The position numbers and the translations under genes were made by a program. A stretch of 64,000 bases of DNA, taken from contig NZ_JACHOR010000001.1 in assembly GCF_014199945.1 (NCBI RefSeq), positions 248,001 to 312,000 on the forward strand. Direction: 5' to 3'. Source of the DNA: Brevundimonas variabilis (GTDB taxonomy: Bacteria > Pseudomonadota > Alphaproteobacteria > Caulobacterales > Caulobacteraceae). The notes beneath the pieces are model-generated. The model was not told where the DNA came from. It saw nothing but the letters and a program-made list of their open reading frames with translations, and made no database searches. This document shows, one piece after another, positions 5,793 through 14,903 of the stretch (positions within the stretch are counted from its first letter, which is position 1; each line of letters opens with the position of its first letter).

Positions 5793-6779
5793 ATGTCGTC
5801 CCGCAAACTTAAGGTCGTGTTAACCAGACGCCTGCCGGACGCGGTCGAAACGCGCATGCGCGAGCTGTTCGATGCCGAGCTGAACCTGAAGGACATCCCG
5901 TTCGACCGGGCGGCCCTTGAAGCGGCGGTCCAGCGGGCCGACGTCCTGGTCCCGACCATCACCGACGAGATCGATGCCGGCCTGATCGCCGGGGCTGGTG
6001 ACCAGCTGAAGATGATCGCCAATTTCGGGGCCGGGGTCGATCACATCGACATCGACGCCGCCGTGGGGCGCCAGATCATCGTCACCAATACACCCGGCGT
6101 CCTGACCGAGGACACCGCCGACCTGGGCATGGCGCTGATCCTCGCGGTCAGCCGCCGCATCGTCGAGGGGGCCCAGGTCGTCGCCGACGGTCAATTCGAG
6201 GGCTGGACGCCGACCTGGATGTGCGGACGCAAGCTGTGGGGCAAACGGCTGGGGATCGTCGGCATGGGCCGGATCGGCCAGGCGCTGGCCCGCCGCGCGC
6301 GCGCCTTTGGCCTGCAGGTGCACTACCATAACCGCAAGCCCGTCAGCCCCCGCATCGAGGAGGAGCTGGGCGCGACCTACTGGGACGACCTGGACCAGAT
6401 GCTGGCCCGGATGGACATCGTCTCGCTGAACTGCCCGGCGACCCGGGAGACCCATCATCTGCTGTCGGCCGAACGGCTGGCCCGCATGCCGTCCCATGCG
6501 ATCCTGATCAATACGGCGCGGGGCGAGCTGATCGACGAGGCGGCCCTGTCCGACGTCGTCGCGCGACGGATGCTGTCGGGCGTCGGGCTGGATGTGTTCG
6601 AGAACGAGCCGGCGATCCATCCCGGCCTGCTGGGCCATCCGAACGTCGTGCTGCTGCCGCATCTGGGATCGGCGACCCTCGAGGCGCGTCAGGACATGGG
6701 CGACCGGGTCATTCTGAATGTCATGACGCACCAGAACGGGCACCGTCCACCGGACCGGGTCATCCCTGCTATGTTGTAG
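5793..6779 (+). CDS. D-isomer specific 2-hydroxyacid dehydrogenase (glyoxylate/hydroxypyruvate reductase type)
   Basis: 328 residues from the ATG at 5793 ([13 protein letters not shown]). It reduces 2-keto acids with NAD(P)H. The nucleotide-binding site is [19 protein letters not shown], and the catalytic triad is visible as Arg in [10 protein letters not shown], Glu in [12 protein letters not shown] and His in LLPHLGSAT. The closest named activity is glyoxylate reductase, but substrate cannot be read from sequence. An in-frame ATG at 5709 would add 28 non-conserved residues and is rejected. A perfect TTAA-N7-TTAA site sits in codons 6-11, including the rare Leu codon TTA. Confidence 0.88.
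   Translation: MSSRKLKVVLTRRLPDAVETRMRELFDAELNLKDIPFDRAALEAAVQRADVLVPTITDEIDAGLIAGAGDQLKMIANFGAGVDHIDIDAAVGRQIIVTNTPGVLTEDTADLGMALILAVSRRIVEGAQVVADGQFEGWTPTWMCGRKLWGKRLGIVGMGRIGQALARRARAFGLQVHYHNRKPVSPRIEEELGATYWDDLDQMLARMDIVSLNCPATRETHHLLSAERLARMPSHAILINTARGELIDEAALSDVVARRMLSGVGLDVFENEPAIHPGLLGHPNVVLLPHLGSATLEARQDMGDRVILNVMTHQNGHRPPDRVIPAML
5809..5823. promoter_or_regulatory. CtrA-type site TTAA-N7-TTAA
   Basis: TTAA GGTCGTG TTAA, followed by CC, exactly fits the CtrA consensus. It lies inside the first codons of the dehydrogenase and about 70 bp upstream of the divergent SH3 gene, where it could act on that gene's promoter. Function is inferred. Confidence 0.45.
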
Positions 6780-6788
6780 GTGGGCGCG

Positions 6789-6825
6789 GACTCGCGTTGA
6801 CCCCCCGGAGGCTTTCAGTTATAGC
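6789..6825 (+). promoter_or_regulatory. rpsT promoter with adjacent GANTC methylation site
   Basis: TTGACC (6797-6802) and GTTATAGC (6818-6825) match the Caulobacter housekeeping pattern TTGAC-N-GCTANAWC. A CcrM site GACTC (6789-6793) ends 3 nt before the -35. The start codon is 70 bp downstream. Confidence 0.6.
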
Positions 6826-6894
6826 CGCCCGCTCTTGAAGATTTCCGCGCCGTGGACGTGTGCTCCGCGGCGTTTTCTGTTCGAAAGAATAACG

Positions 6895-7164
6895 ATGGCC
6901 AACAACCCCGGCGCCCGCAAGGCGATCCGCAAGATCGAAGCTCGCACCGAAGTGAACAAGGCGCGCCGCACGCGTGTCCGTACTTTCCTGCGCAAGTTCC
7001 AGGAAGCCGTGAGCGGCGGCGACGCCGCTGCCGCCAAGGCCTCCTTCGTCGAGGCTCAGTCCGAAGTGATGCGCGCCGTTTCCAAGGGCGTGGTTCACAA
7101 GAATACGGGCTCGCGAAAAGTGTCTCGGCTGGCCGCACAACTTAAGAAAATGTCGGCCGCCTAA
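6895..7164 (+). CDS. rpsT: 30S ribosomal protein S20
   Basis: 89 residues, starting [20 protein letters not shown] with the basic helical composition of S20, which binds 16S rRNA in the small subunit. The ATG at 6895 follows AAAGAATAACG; a longer in-frame start at 6835 is a spurious extension. rpsT directly upstream of dnaA is the arrangement known in Caulobacter. It has its own promoter and is followed by a hairpin at 7220, so it is probably transcribed separately from dnaA. Confidence 0.97.
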   Translation: MANNPGARKAIRKIEARTEVNKARRTRVRTFLRKFQEAVSGGDAAAAKASFVEAQSEVMRAVSKGVVHKNTGSRKVSRLAAQLKKMSAA

Positions 7165-7219
7165 GCCTTCGTTTTTACGGCTCGTCACAGGGCCGTCATC
7201 TGAAAAATCAGTGTTATCA

Positions 7220-7252
7220 ACGCCGAGGAAGCGACTGCTCCCTCGGCGTTTC
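7220..7252 (+). terminator. Terminator hairpin after rpsT
   Basis: Perfect 9-bp stem ACGCCGAGG/CCTCGGCGT (7220-7228 with 7241-7249) and a short T tract, 56 bp after the stop. Confidence 0.7.
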
Positions 7253-7340
7253 GTCGTGTCCGGATAAGTTGTTGTCGACCCATCCGCACCCGCCCGGGTG
7301 ACGAAAGGGCCGTTTTTCCAAGCCCTGTTTGGCCTTAGCG

Positions 7341-7409
7341 GAGTCAAACAATTTAACTGCAATTCGACTCGCGAATCAGCGTTGACCCCTGCGTCGCGCG
7401 GCGTAAGTT
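7341..7409 (+). promoter_or_regulatory. dnaA promoter region with GANTC cluster
   Basis: Candidate -35 TTGACC (7382-7387) and -10 TAAGTT (7404-7409), 16-nt spacer. Three CcrM sites, GAGTC 7341, GACTC 7366 and GAATC 7373, crowd the 40 bp before it; the last ends 4 nt before the -35. In Caulobacter, GANTC methylation modulates dnaA transcription. Confidence 0.55.
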
Positions 7410-7593
7410 TTGGCCTCTAACGCACTTCCATCCCCACACGGATGAAGACGGCGTGAAAGCGATTTCACGCTGGCGGGAGTAGTCTGATCCAGAGGTCGAA
7501 CCCGCCCGTAAAGCGTCAGCTCTACGGGAGAGGAGAACGCGTCCCCGGTTCAGGCGACTCCCTGTGTGACCCTGCGCCGGTTGTCGCGGGGGA

Positions 7594-9057
7594 ATGGTAA
7601 CAACGATGATGGCGAGTAGTGGAGCGATGGGGGGAGCGGCCTTGACGAATATGACGGACCCGGACCGGATCTGGACCGAGGCCGCTGGCAAGCTTCGCGC
7701 CGAAATCGGCGAGGGGCCCTTCAGCTCCTATATCGCGCCGTCCGCCGTCCGTGCCGAAGCTGGCGGACAGCTGATCCTCGTCACACCGACCGCCTATGCC
7801 CGTGACTGGGTTCGCAAGAACGCCCTGCGCCGCATGAATGAACTCTGGCTGGGTCTCGACGGCCTGTCGCGCAAGCTGGAAGTCCGCTGCCGCGCCGAGG
7901 TTGGCTCGCCGGCTCCGGCCATGGCCCAGCTCAGCCCGGCCAATGACATGTCCGTCCTGGCCACGGCCCCGACGGCGACCGTGGGACCCGTGACCGATGG
8001 CCCGCGTGCCGTCCGGGCCGCCGGCCTGCAGGAGCGCCTGACCTTCGACAGCTTCGTCGAGGGTCAGGGCAATGCCTTCGCCCTTGCCATCGCCCGCCAG
8101 ACCGCCGCCTGGGCCGATGGCCACTTCAACCCGATCTTCTTCTGTGGCCCCTATGGCTACGGCAAGACCCACCTGCTGAACGCCATCGCCTGGGAAGCCC
8201 AGCGGCTGCGCCCGGACGCCAAGGTCGTCTATCTGACCGCCGAACGGTTCCTGTCGACCTTCGTGCGCGCCATGCAGGACCGCTCGACTGCGGCCTTCAA
8301 GGAAAGCCTGCGCTCGGCCGACATGCTGCTGCTGGACGACGTCCAGTTCGTCGGCGGCAAGGCCAGTACCCAGGAAGAGCTGCTGTCGACCCTGACGGCC
8401 CTGATCGAGGACGGCAAACGGATCGTGCTGTCGGCCGATCGCGCCCCGATGGCCCTGACCGAAATCGAGCCTCGTCTGCGCAGCCACCTGTCGGCAGGCC
8501 TGACCTGCCCGGTGGAGCCGGCAGACCGGATGCTCAAGATCGCCGTGGCCCAGAACAGGCTGCAGGCCCTGGCCCGGCTGGGCGTCGTGTCTGGCGAGGC
8601 CAATCCGGCCGTGCTGGAACAGCTGGTCGATCGCACGCCGGGATCGGTGCGCGAGCTCGAAGGGGCCGTCAACACCCTGGCAGCGGCGGCGGGTCAGCGC
8701 CTGTCGTCGGTGACGCTCGAGGAGGCCCAGGGCCTCCTGGGGGCCTCGATCCGTTCGGGTCCCGATCGCCGCATCACGGTGGACGAGATCCAGAAGACCA
8801 CGTCCGAGCATTTCGCCATGAAACAGGTCGACCTGCTCAGCGAGCGTCGCACGCGTGCCGTCGCGCGCCCGCGCCAGATCGCGATGTATCTGTGCAAGCA
8901 GCTGACGACCCGCTCCTATCCGGACATCGGTCGGCGGTTCGGGGGTCGCGATCACACCACCGTCCTGCACGGTGTGCGCAAGATCGAGGAACTGCTGGCC
9001 ACGGACGAGCAGATCGCCAAGGACGTCGAGGCCCTGATCCGCAAGCTGCGGGGCTGA
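7594..9057 (+). CDS. dnaA: Chromosomal replication initiator DnaA
   Basis: 487 residues. An AAA+ ATPase that binds DnaA boxes and opens the origin. The N-terminal oligomerisation domain is at about 22-105 (TDPDRIWTEAAGKLRAEIGE). The ATPase core has Walker A GPYGYGKTHL at about 185-194 and Walker B MLLLDDVQFVGG. The C-terminal DNA-binding domain carries LSERRTRAVARPRQIAMYLC and the signature DIGRRFGGRDHTTVLH. The first ATG (7594) is closely preceded by GGGGGA; alternative starts at 7609 and 7627 cannot be excluded. It closely follows the Caulobacter DnaA sequence pattern, including the YFxGPYG-style ATPase entry. The leader is long and GANTC-rich. Confidence 0.96.
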   Translation: MVTTMMASSGAMGGAALTNMTDPDRIWTEAAGKLRAEIGEGPFSSYIAPSAVRAEAGGQLILVTPTAYARDWVRKNALRRMNELWLGLDGLSRKLEVRCRAEVGSPAPAMAQLSPANDMSVLATAPTATVGPVTDGPRAVRAAGLQERLTFDSFVEGQGNAFALAIARQTAAWADGHFNPIFFCGPYGYGKTHLLNAIAWEAQRLRPDAKVVYLTAERFLSTFVRAMQDRSTAAFKESLRSADMLLLDDVQFVGGKASTQEELLSTLTALIEDGKRIVLSADRAPMALTEIEPRLRSHLSAGLTCPVEPADRMLKIAVAQNRLQALARLGVVSGEANPAVLEQLVDRTPGSVRELEGAVNTLAAAAGQRLSSVTLEEAQGLLGASIRSGPDRRITVDEIQKTTSEHFAMKQVDLLSERRTRAVARPRQIAMYLCKQLTTRSYPDIGRRFGGRDHTTVLHGVRKIEELLATDEQIAKDVEALIRKLRG

Positions 9058-9078
9058 CCGACGGGCGACGGACCGGTC

Positions 9079-11457
9079 TCAGGCCGTCGCCTTCAGCCCC
9101 AGCTCCGGAGCAACGGCACGACCGACCGCCTCGACCGGCAGATGCAGGATGAAGGCCGCACCCTTGCCGGGTTCGCTCTCGACCTCGGCCCAGCCGCCAT
9201 GAAGTTCGACCAGCGCCTTGACCAGGGCCAGGCCCACACCGGGACCGCCTCGGTCACGCCGCACGAAGCGATCGAAGACATGGGCCTGCAGATGATAGGG
9301 AATGCCGCGGCCGGTATCCTCGACCCGCACACGCACTTCCGAGGCCGTGGCGACCGCGATCAGCCGGACCTCGCCGCCGTCTGATACGGCGCGGGTGGCA
9401 TTCTCCAGCAGGTGATCGATCGCCTGGGTCACGCGACGCGGATCGGCGCGGATGGTCGGCAGGGTCTTGGGACACGCCGCCTTCAGAACCGCACCCCGCC
9501 CTTCGACCCTGGGCCGGAACCGCTCGACTGCGTCGGCGAAGACATCGCGCATGCGCACATCCTCGAGACTGAGCTCCATCTCGCCGGCATCGATCTGGGC
9601 CATGTCCAGCACGTCGTCGATCGACCGCGCCAGCTGGCTGGCTGCCGTCCGGATCGCCCCGGCATGCTGGCGACCGCGCTCGTTCAGATCGCCCATGACC
9701 TCCAGCAGTTCCGAATAGCCGACGATGGTCGTCAGGGGCGTGCGGAGCTCGTAGGAGACGCTGCCGACGAACTCGCGCTTCAGGGCCTGGCTTTCCTCAA
9801 GCGCCGTCTCGCGCTGGGCCAGCGCCTGCTCCAGCTCGCGCCGGGCCGTGACGTCTGAGAAGGCCACCAGGGTCGCCCCGTCCGGCAGGGGCCGGGTCTG
9901 CCACGCGGCCACGCGGCCATCGGTCGTGCGGCCCTCGCCCGAGACCGCGATCCGGCTTTCGGGGTCAGGGTCGGCCACTCGGGCCTTGAGCCCCAGCCAC
10001 AGACCGGGATCCGGCAGCACGGACTTGCACAGCTCGGCCACGGCATCGAAATCCTCGGCCTCGACCAGCCGGTCGCTCGACAGGCTCCAGAAGGTCTCGA
10101 ACGCCTCGTTGTGCAGCCTCAGCCGTCCGTCGGACCCGAACACGGCCACGGCGTCGTTCAGCTTGTCGAGGGTCGCGGTCTGGACCTGGATCTGGGCATT
10201 GTAGCGGCTGCGCAGCTGCATCTCGTTGGTCATGTCCGAGAACAGCAACAGGATCCCGCCCAGCGGGTGCGGCTGGCGCACGACCCTCAGGGTCCGGCCA
10301 TCGGGCAGGGACCAGCTGTCATCCGGCGCAGCCTCGGAGGCCCCGTAAAACTCCAGTTCCCGAGCCTTCCAGCCGGCGTAGTCGATGACCTCGGGCAGCT
10401 GGCGCTTCTGGCGCAGCCGATCCAGCAGCTCGGCATGGGTCGGGCGTTCGTCCAGCCAGGCCGGGTCGATGTTGAACAGGGCCTGGAAGGCGGTGTTGTG
10501 GAAAGCCAGCCGCTTGGCCGGTCCAAAGATCGCCACGGCATCAGCCAGGTGGTTCAGGGTCTCGTCGTGGGCCTCGACGTGACGACGCAGGGTGTCGCGC
10601 GTCTCCTCGGCCTCGGTCATGTCGATGGCAAAGGTCAGGACGGCCCCGCCGCCGCCGATCAGCGGCTCGGCAACGATCTTCCACGCCCGCCGGCGGCCCT
10701 CGCCCGCTGTCCAGCGGAAGCCCTCCTGGCGAATGCCCAGCCGCCCGGCCTCACCGACCATCTGGTCCGCCCCGCGGTCGAAGCTCATGTTCGCGGCCTT
10801 GGCCTCGTCCAGGGTCGTGGCCTTGACCTCGGCCAGCCAGGCGCGGTTGGCCCAGACCAGTTCGCCCGTCGCATCGGTCACCCATGTGGGAGACGGCGAC
10901 GTATCGGCCAGGACGCCCAGCCCCGCATCCACGACCCGGGCCGAGGCCTTGAGCGGGGCCAGCCGGATCCACGCGGCGGCGCCGACCGACCGTCCCTCAA
11001 CCGACCAGGCGCCGGCCGCCGTCTCGATCCGCAGATCGCAGGGCTCTCCCGTATGCGCCAGGGCATCCAGGCTGGGCCCGTGCAGGGTGCGGATGGACTG
11101 GACCAGGGCTTCGGCGTCGCTGACGTCGAGATCGCTGATGCCGGTGTGCGTCAGGGCTGTCCGGGCGACCATTACGGCATGCGGTGCCCCCAGCAGGGTC
11201 AGGGCCTGACCGTCCGGCCCCAGCGCGATGCGCACGTCATCGAACGCCCCCAGAGCCCCGTCGCGGTCGGCCAGAAGCGCCGCCGTGGTGGTCGCCTCGC
11301 GCTCGAGCGCCTCCTCGCGTGCCGACAGTCGATTGCGGAAACGCCATGCCCAGGCGCTGACCGATAGGGCCAGTCCCGCCGCTCCCGCAGCTGCTACATA
11401 GGCGATGTCGGCCTCAGCCATGCCGTCCAGACCCGAAACCCCTGATTCGGTAACCAT
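9079..11457 (-). CDS. divL: DivL-type atypical sensor kinase (Tyr in place of phospho-His)
   Basis: 792 residues. One N-terminal membrane helix (IAYVAAAGAAGLALSVSAWA), then PAS-type sensor regions at about 185-285, 300-415 and 430-545, then an H-box region and an ATPase domain at about 670-780 with DTGRGIP and GGPGVGLALVKALVE. The H-box reads SVSYELRTPL: Tyr569 occupies the phospho-acceptor position, the hallmark of DivL, the essential Caulobacter pseudokinase that regulates CckA-CtrA in concert with DivK. It is convergent with dnaA, 21 bp apart. An in-frame ATG at 11421 is an alternative start. Confidence 0.9.
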   Translation of the reverse strand: MVTESGVSGLDGMAEADIAYVAAAGAAGLALSVSAWAWRFRNRLSAREEALEREATTTAALLADRDGALGAFDDVRIALGPDGQALTLLGAPHAVMVARTALTHTGISDLDVSDAEALVQSIRTLHGPSLDALAHTGEPCDLRIETAAGAWSVEGRSVGAAAWIRLAPLKASARVVDAGLGVLADTSPSPTWVTDATGELVWANRAWLAEVKATTLDEAKAANMSFDRGADQMVGEAGRLGIRQEGFRWTAGEGRRRAWKIVAEPLIGGGGAVLTFAIDMTEAEETRDTLRRHVEAHDETLNHLADAVAIFGPAKRLAFHNTAFQALFNIDPAWLDERPTHAELLDRLRQKRQLPEVIDYAGWKARELEFYGASEAAPDDSWSLPDGRTLRVVRQPHPLGGILLLFSDMTNEMQLRSRYNAQIQVQTATLDKLNDAVAVFGSDGRLRLHNEAFETFWSLSSDRLVEAEDFDAVAELCKSVLPDPGLWLGLKARVADPDPESRIAVSGEGRTTDGRVAAWQTRPLPDGATLVAFSDVTARRELEQALAQRETALEESQALKREFVGSVSYELRTPLTTIVGYSELLEVMGDLNERGRQHAGAIRTAASQLARSIDDVLDMAQIDAGEMELSLEDVRMRDVFADAVERFRPRVEGRGAVLKAACPKTLPTIRADPRRVTQAIDHLLENATRAVSDGGEVRLIAVATASEVRVRVEDTGRGIPYHLQAHVFDRFVRRDRGGPGVGLALVKALVELHGGWAEVESEPGKGAAFILHLPVEAVGRAVAPELGLKATA

Positions 11458-11515
11458 ACCCCATGCGGGGACTCTGGCGACAGACCCCGTGGCCGGATCG
11501 CCAGAGACGGGGAAT

Positions 11516-12391
11516 TCAGTGGTCGAAGATCTCGACCCCGACCTGACCCTCGGTCGTCAGCCAGGCACGTTTCATGCCCTGGCTGTTGAACGGGTGCGCG
11601 ATCCGGCCGCCGGCATCGAGGGCGATCAGCCCCCCGTCCCCACCCATGGCCCCGATCTCCGCGATCACGGCGGCCGTGGCCTCGGCCAGCGACTGTCCCG
11701 ATGCCACGCGCCAGCCGACCTGGGCGCAGGCGGCGATGCGGATGAAATACTCCCCCTGCCCCGTGCCTGACACCGCGACATGGCTGTCGGCCCAGGTCCC
11801 GGCCGCGGGGATCGGCGTGTCACCGACGCGCCCCGGCATCTTGCCGAAGACCCCGGCCGTCGACGTCGCGGCGGCCAGCCGTCCCTGATCGTCCAGCACA
11901 CAGCAGCCCACGGTGCCATGAGCCAGCGTCCCCGGCGGATGGTTGTCCTCGCCCTGCCCCGCCCGCGTGAACCAGTCCGGCTCGTCGCCGATCGGCTCCA
12001 TGGCCTGGTCATGGGCAAACAGCGCAGCCCCCTCGCCCACGATCATGACGTGCGGCGTCCGGTCCATCACGGCGCGGGCGACCCGGATCGGGCTCTTGAA
12101 CCCCTGCAGGGCGGCCACCGCCCCCGCCCGCCGCGTCGCCCCGTCCATCAGGCTGGCGTCCAGTTCATAGGCCCCGGCCAGATTGGGCGAGGCCCCCCGG
12201 CCGGCCACATACAGGCCCGAGGCCTCCAGCAGGGCCACGGCCTCGACCGCGACATCCAGCGCCGGTGCCCCGTCCGACAGCCGAGCCTGCATCGCCTCGA
12301 CCACCTCGCGCATGTGCACGGTCTCGGCGTCATAGTTCCGCTCGCGCCGGGCACCGGCTCCGCCGTGTAGTATGAGGGCGGGTGCGGGCAT
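11516..12391 (-). CDS. Isoaspartyl peptidase/L-asparaginase (Ntn hydrolase)
   Basis: 291 residues. Plant-type asparaginases are made as precursors that cut themselves before a Thr, which becomes the nucleophile; here that is the Thr in [15 protein letters not shown] at about residue 158. Other family marks are LILHGGAGA at the N-terminus, [34 protein letters not shown] and the substrate-binding [11 protein letters not shown]. It hydrolyses isoaspartyl dipeptides and asparagine. It lies upstream of divL on the same strand, 58 bp away, and may share its transcript. Confidence 0.9.
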   Translation of the reverse strand: MPAPALILHGGAGARRERNYDAETVHMREVVEAMQARLSDGAPALDVAVEAVALLEASGLYVAGRGASPNLAGAYELDASLMDGATRRAGAVAALQGFKSPIRVARAVMDRTPHVMIVGEGAALFAHDQAMEPIGDEPDWFTRAGQGEDNHPPGTLAHGTVGCCVLDDQGRLAAATSTAGVFGKMPGRVGDTPIPAAGTWADSHVAVSGTGQGEYFIRIAACAQVGWRVASGQSLAEATAAVIAEIGAMGGDGGLIALDAGGRIAHPFNSQGMKRAWLTTEGQVGVEIFDH

Positions 12392-12549
12392 CGGGCGTCT
12401 CCGGAGATCGGCCCTTTCATTCGGGCCGTCCGCTGATTAGCGTCTGGACGTCACAAGACCAACCCGGACGCCCGGTCCGACCGACACCTTTTCAAGGGTC
12501 CGGGCGCGCGCCATGCCGTGCCGGGCCTGATCGTTTCGAGGAGATCCCA

Positions 12550-13551
12550 ATGCGCGCAGTCCTGTCCACCGTCGTCGGCGGCCCCGAGACCCTGGTGGTC
12601 GAGACCATCGCCGATCCCACGCCGATGAAGGGCGAGGTGGTCATCGACGTTCGCGCGGTCGGCATCAACTTCCCCGACACCCTGATCATCGAGGACAGGT
12701 ACCAGTTCAAGCCCGCGCGTCCGTTCTCGCCCGGTGCCGAGGTCGCCGGCGTGGTCGAGGCCATCGGCGAGGGTGTGAAGGGCATTCACAAGGGTGACCG
12801 GGTCATCGCCGTGCCCGGCTGGGGCGGTCTGGTCGAGCGTCTGGCCGTGCCTGCAAGCTCGGTCATCAAGATGCCCGACGCCATGTCCTTCGAGGAAGGC
12901 GCCGCGCTGATCATGACCTATGGCACCAGCTATTATGCGCTCAAGGACCGCGCCAGCCTGCAGCCCGGCGAACGGCTGCTGGTCCTGGGGGCTGCGGGCG
13001 GCGTGGGCTCGGCCGCGGTCGAACTCGGCAAGGCCATGGGGGCCTCGGTCACGGCCGTCGCCTCGACCCACGACAAGGTCCAGTTCGCGCTGGAACTGGG
13101 GGCCGACAACGGCCTGATCTATCCGTCCGGCGCCATGGACAAGGCGGCCCAGAAGGAACTGTCCGGCGAGCTGAAGCTGGCCTCGGGTCGCGATGGCCCG
13201 GACGTGGTCTATGACGCGGTCGGCGGCGACTATGCCGAGCCGGCCCTGCGGTCGATGGACTGGTACGGTCGCTATCTGGTGGTCGGCTTCCCGGCGGGCA
13301 TACCCTCTTTCCCGCTGAATCTAACGCTGCTGAAGTCGGTTCAGGTGATCGGGGTGTTCTGGGGCGCCGCCGTTGCGCGCGATCCGGCCGGGCACGCCGC
13401 CAACATGGCCGACCTGCTGCGGTTCTGGAGCGAGGGCAAGATCAAGCCGCGCGTTTCTCAGACCTTCCCGCTCGAACGGGCCCATGAGGCCATCAAGGCC
13501 CTGGGCGACCGCTCGGCAGTGGGCAAGGTCGTCGTGACCGTCACCGACTGA
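12550..13551 (+). CDS. NADPH:quinone oxidoreductase, zinc-independent MDR family
   Basis: 333 residues from the ATG at 12550 (MRAVLSTVVGGPETL), which has a GAGGAG ribosome site. The fold is the medium-chain dehydrogenase: a GroES-like domain with VGINFPDTLIIEDRYQ and FSPGAEVAGVVEAIGEGVKG, and a Rossmann domain with LLVLGAAGGVGSAAVELGKA. The cysteines that bind catalytic zinc in alcohol dehydrogenases are absent, as in quinone reductases and crotonases of this family. The longer frame back to 12382 has no homologous look and is dropped. Substrate is not determined. Confidence 0.88.
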   Translation: MRAVLSTVVGGPETLVVETIADPTPMKGEVVIDVRAVGINFPDTLIIEDRYQFKPARPFSPGAEVAGVVEAIGEGVKGIHKGDRVIAVPGWGGLVERLAVPASSVIKMPDAMSFEEGAALIMTYGTSYYALKDRASLQPGERLLVLGAAGGVGSAAVELGKAMGASVTAVASTHDKVQFALELGADNGLIYPSGAMDKAAQKELSGELKLASGRDGPDVVYDAVGGDYAEPALRSMDWYGRYLVVGFPAGIPSFPLNLTLLKSVQVIGVFWGAAVARDPAGHAANMADLLRFWSEGKIKPRVSQTFPLERAHEAIKALGDRSAVGKVVVTVTD

Positions 13552-13561
13552 CGCCGACGAC

Positions 13562-13972
13562 CTAGGCGTCGCGCAGTCGCTCCAGCGTCTTCTGTGCGGC
13601 ATCCTGATGCCGTTTGCGGATGTTGGCGCTCAGCGTCGCGATCACGGCCGTGATGACCGCTGCATCGTCCGTAAAGCCGATGCCCGCCAGAACGTCGGGG
13701 ATCGCGTCGAAGGGCATGACGAAATAGGCCAGCGCGCCCATCATGATGCCCTTCGCCGCCATCGGCGTCTCGGGGTCACGGGCCGCGAAATAGACGCTGA
13801 CCACCTGTTTGGCGAAGGGGATGCGGGCGGCGACGCGACCGATCTTGGGCCAGAAGGCCGTGTTCACGCGCATCTCGTTGACCCGCATCACCGAAGGCAC
13901 CAGCGCCTTGGAGGGATCGATCGCATCCTCGGGGGTGATCGTGTCGTTCGAAGGTTTGGCTTTGGAGCTCAT
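13562..13972 (-). CDS. YkvA-family (DUF1232) membrane protein
   Basis: 136 residues. The core motif at about 85-110 is GALAYFVMPFDAIPDVLAGI followed by GFTDDAAVITAVIATL, diagnostic for DUF1232/YkvA. The function of the family is unknown; it is thought to be membrane-associated. It converges with the quinone oxidoreductase (10 bp) and is divergent from the SDR gene (56 bp). Confidence 0.88.
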   Translation of the reverse strand: MSSKAKPSNDTITPEDAIDPSKALVPSVMRVNEMRVNTAFWPKIGRVAARIPFAKQVVSVYFAARDPETPMAAKGIMMGALAYFVMPFDAIPDVLAGIGFTDDAAVITAVIATLSANIRKRHQDAAQKTLERLRDA

Positions 13973-14028
13973 GGCGGCTAAATCCCGGCAACGAACAGAA
14001 GTTCATTTCATACATAGGGACGAAGCGC

Positions 14029-14811
14029 ATGAAACTCGACAGCTCGATGGCCGCAGTTGTGACAGGGGGGGCTTCGGGCCTGGGCGAGGGCACGGCGCGA
14101 GCGATCGCGGCAACGGGCGCCAGGGTGGCTCTGTTCGACATGAATGCCGAAAAGGGCGAGGCCATCGCGGCCGAGATCGGCGGCATCTTCTGCAAGGTCG
14201 ACGTCACCTCGGACGAGGAAGTCGCCGCCGCCTTCGCCAAGGCGCGCGCCGCCCACGGCCAGGAGCGGCTGACGGTCAACTGTGCCGGCATCGCCTCGGG
14301 CCAGAAGACGGTATCGCGCAAGAAGGACACCGGTGAGGTCCGCGCCCATGACATGGCGACCTTCGAACGCACCGTCCGCATCAACCTGTTCGGCACCTTC
14401 CGGGTGCTCAGCCAGTCGGCGCTGGGCATGGTCGGGCTGGAGCCCCTGGAAGACGGCGAGCGCGGCCTGATCGTCAACACCGCCTCGGTCGCCGCACAGG
14501 ACGGCCAGATCGGCCAGGCGGCCTATTCGGCGTCCAAGGGCGGCGTCTATGCCATGACCCTGCCGATCGCCCGCGACCTGGCCCAGGAGGGCATCCGCGT
14601 GAACACCATCCTTCCAGGCATCATGTGGACCCCGATGATGGCCGGCATGGACCAGAAGATCCAGGACGCCCTGGCCGCCGCCATCCCCTTCCCCAGCCGC
14701 CTCGGCAAGCCTTCGGACTATGCCAGCCTGGTTCTCGAACTGGCCCGCAACGTCTACATAAATGGCGAATGCATCCGGCTGGACGGCGCGATCCGGCTCG
14801 CGCCGCGCTAA
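14029..14811 (+). CDS. Short-chain dehydrogenase, 3-hydroxyacyl-CoA dehydrogenase type
   Basis: 260 residues. The NAD-binding motif is VTGGASGLGEGTARAI at about 11-26, the Asn motif NCAG at about 84, the catalytic Ser in VNTASVAAQDG and the YSASKGG Tyr-Lys pair. The family resembles type II 3-hydroxyacyl-CoA dehydrogenase (HSD10-like), which acts in fatty acid or branched-chain amino acid breakdown. Context (no beta-oxidation neighbour) does not confirm the substrate. Confidence 0.85.
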   Translation: MKLDSSMAAVVTGGASGLGEGTARAIAATGARVALFDMNAEKGEAIAAEIGGIFCKVDVTSDEEVAAAFAKARAAHGQERLTVNCAGIASGQKTVSRKKDTGEVRAHDMATFERTVRINLFGTFRVLSQSALGMVGLEPLEDGERGLIVNTASVAAQDGQIGQAAYSASKGGVYAMTLPIARDLAQEGIRVNTILPGIMWTPMMAGMDQKIQDALAAAIPFPSRLGKPSDYASLVLELARNVYINGECIRLDGAIRLAPR

Positions 14812-14826
14812 ATCGAAAGAAGGGGC

Positions 14827-14856
14827 TTGCGAGGGGGCGGGCGCGTCCGCTATACG
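14827..14856 (+). promoter_or_regulatory. Promoter candidate for tRNA-Gly
   Basis: TTGCGA (14827-14832) and GCTATACG (14849-14856), fitting the Caulobacter housekeeping pattern, 47 bp before the tRNA. Confidence 0.45.
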
Positions 14857-14903
14857 CCCGCCTCTCGACGAGACGGATCGCCCAGCGGGGCCCGTCGCGG
14901 AGT

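Larger units (their letters stand above)
7165..7593. other. rpsT-dnaA intergenic region and long dnaA leader
   Basis: 429 bp without a gene. It holds the rpsT terminator, a cluster of four GANTC sites (7341, 7366, 7373, 7556) and the dnaA promoter, leaving a leader of about 175 nt before the dnaA ATG. Two loose DnaA-box-like words (TTATCAACG near 7213, and the complement of TTATCCGGA near 7260) are too degenerate to call. Confidence 0.6.

Noticed and set aside
7165..7593. Replication origin next to dnaA
   Set aside because: No cluster of good TTATCCACA boxes and no AT-rich unwinding element; in Caulobacterales the origin is usually not at dnaA.
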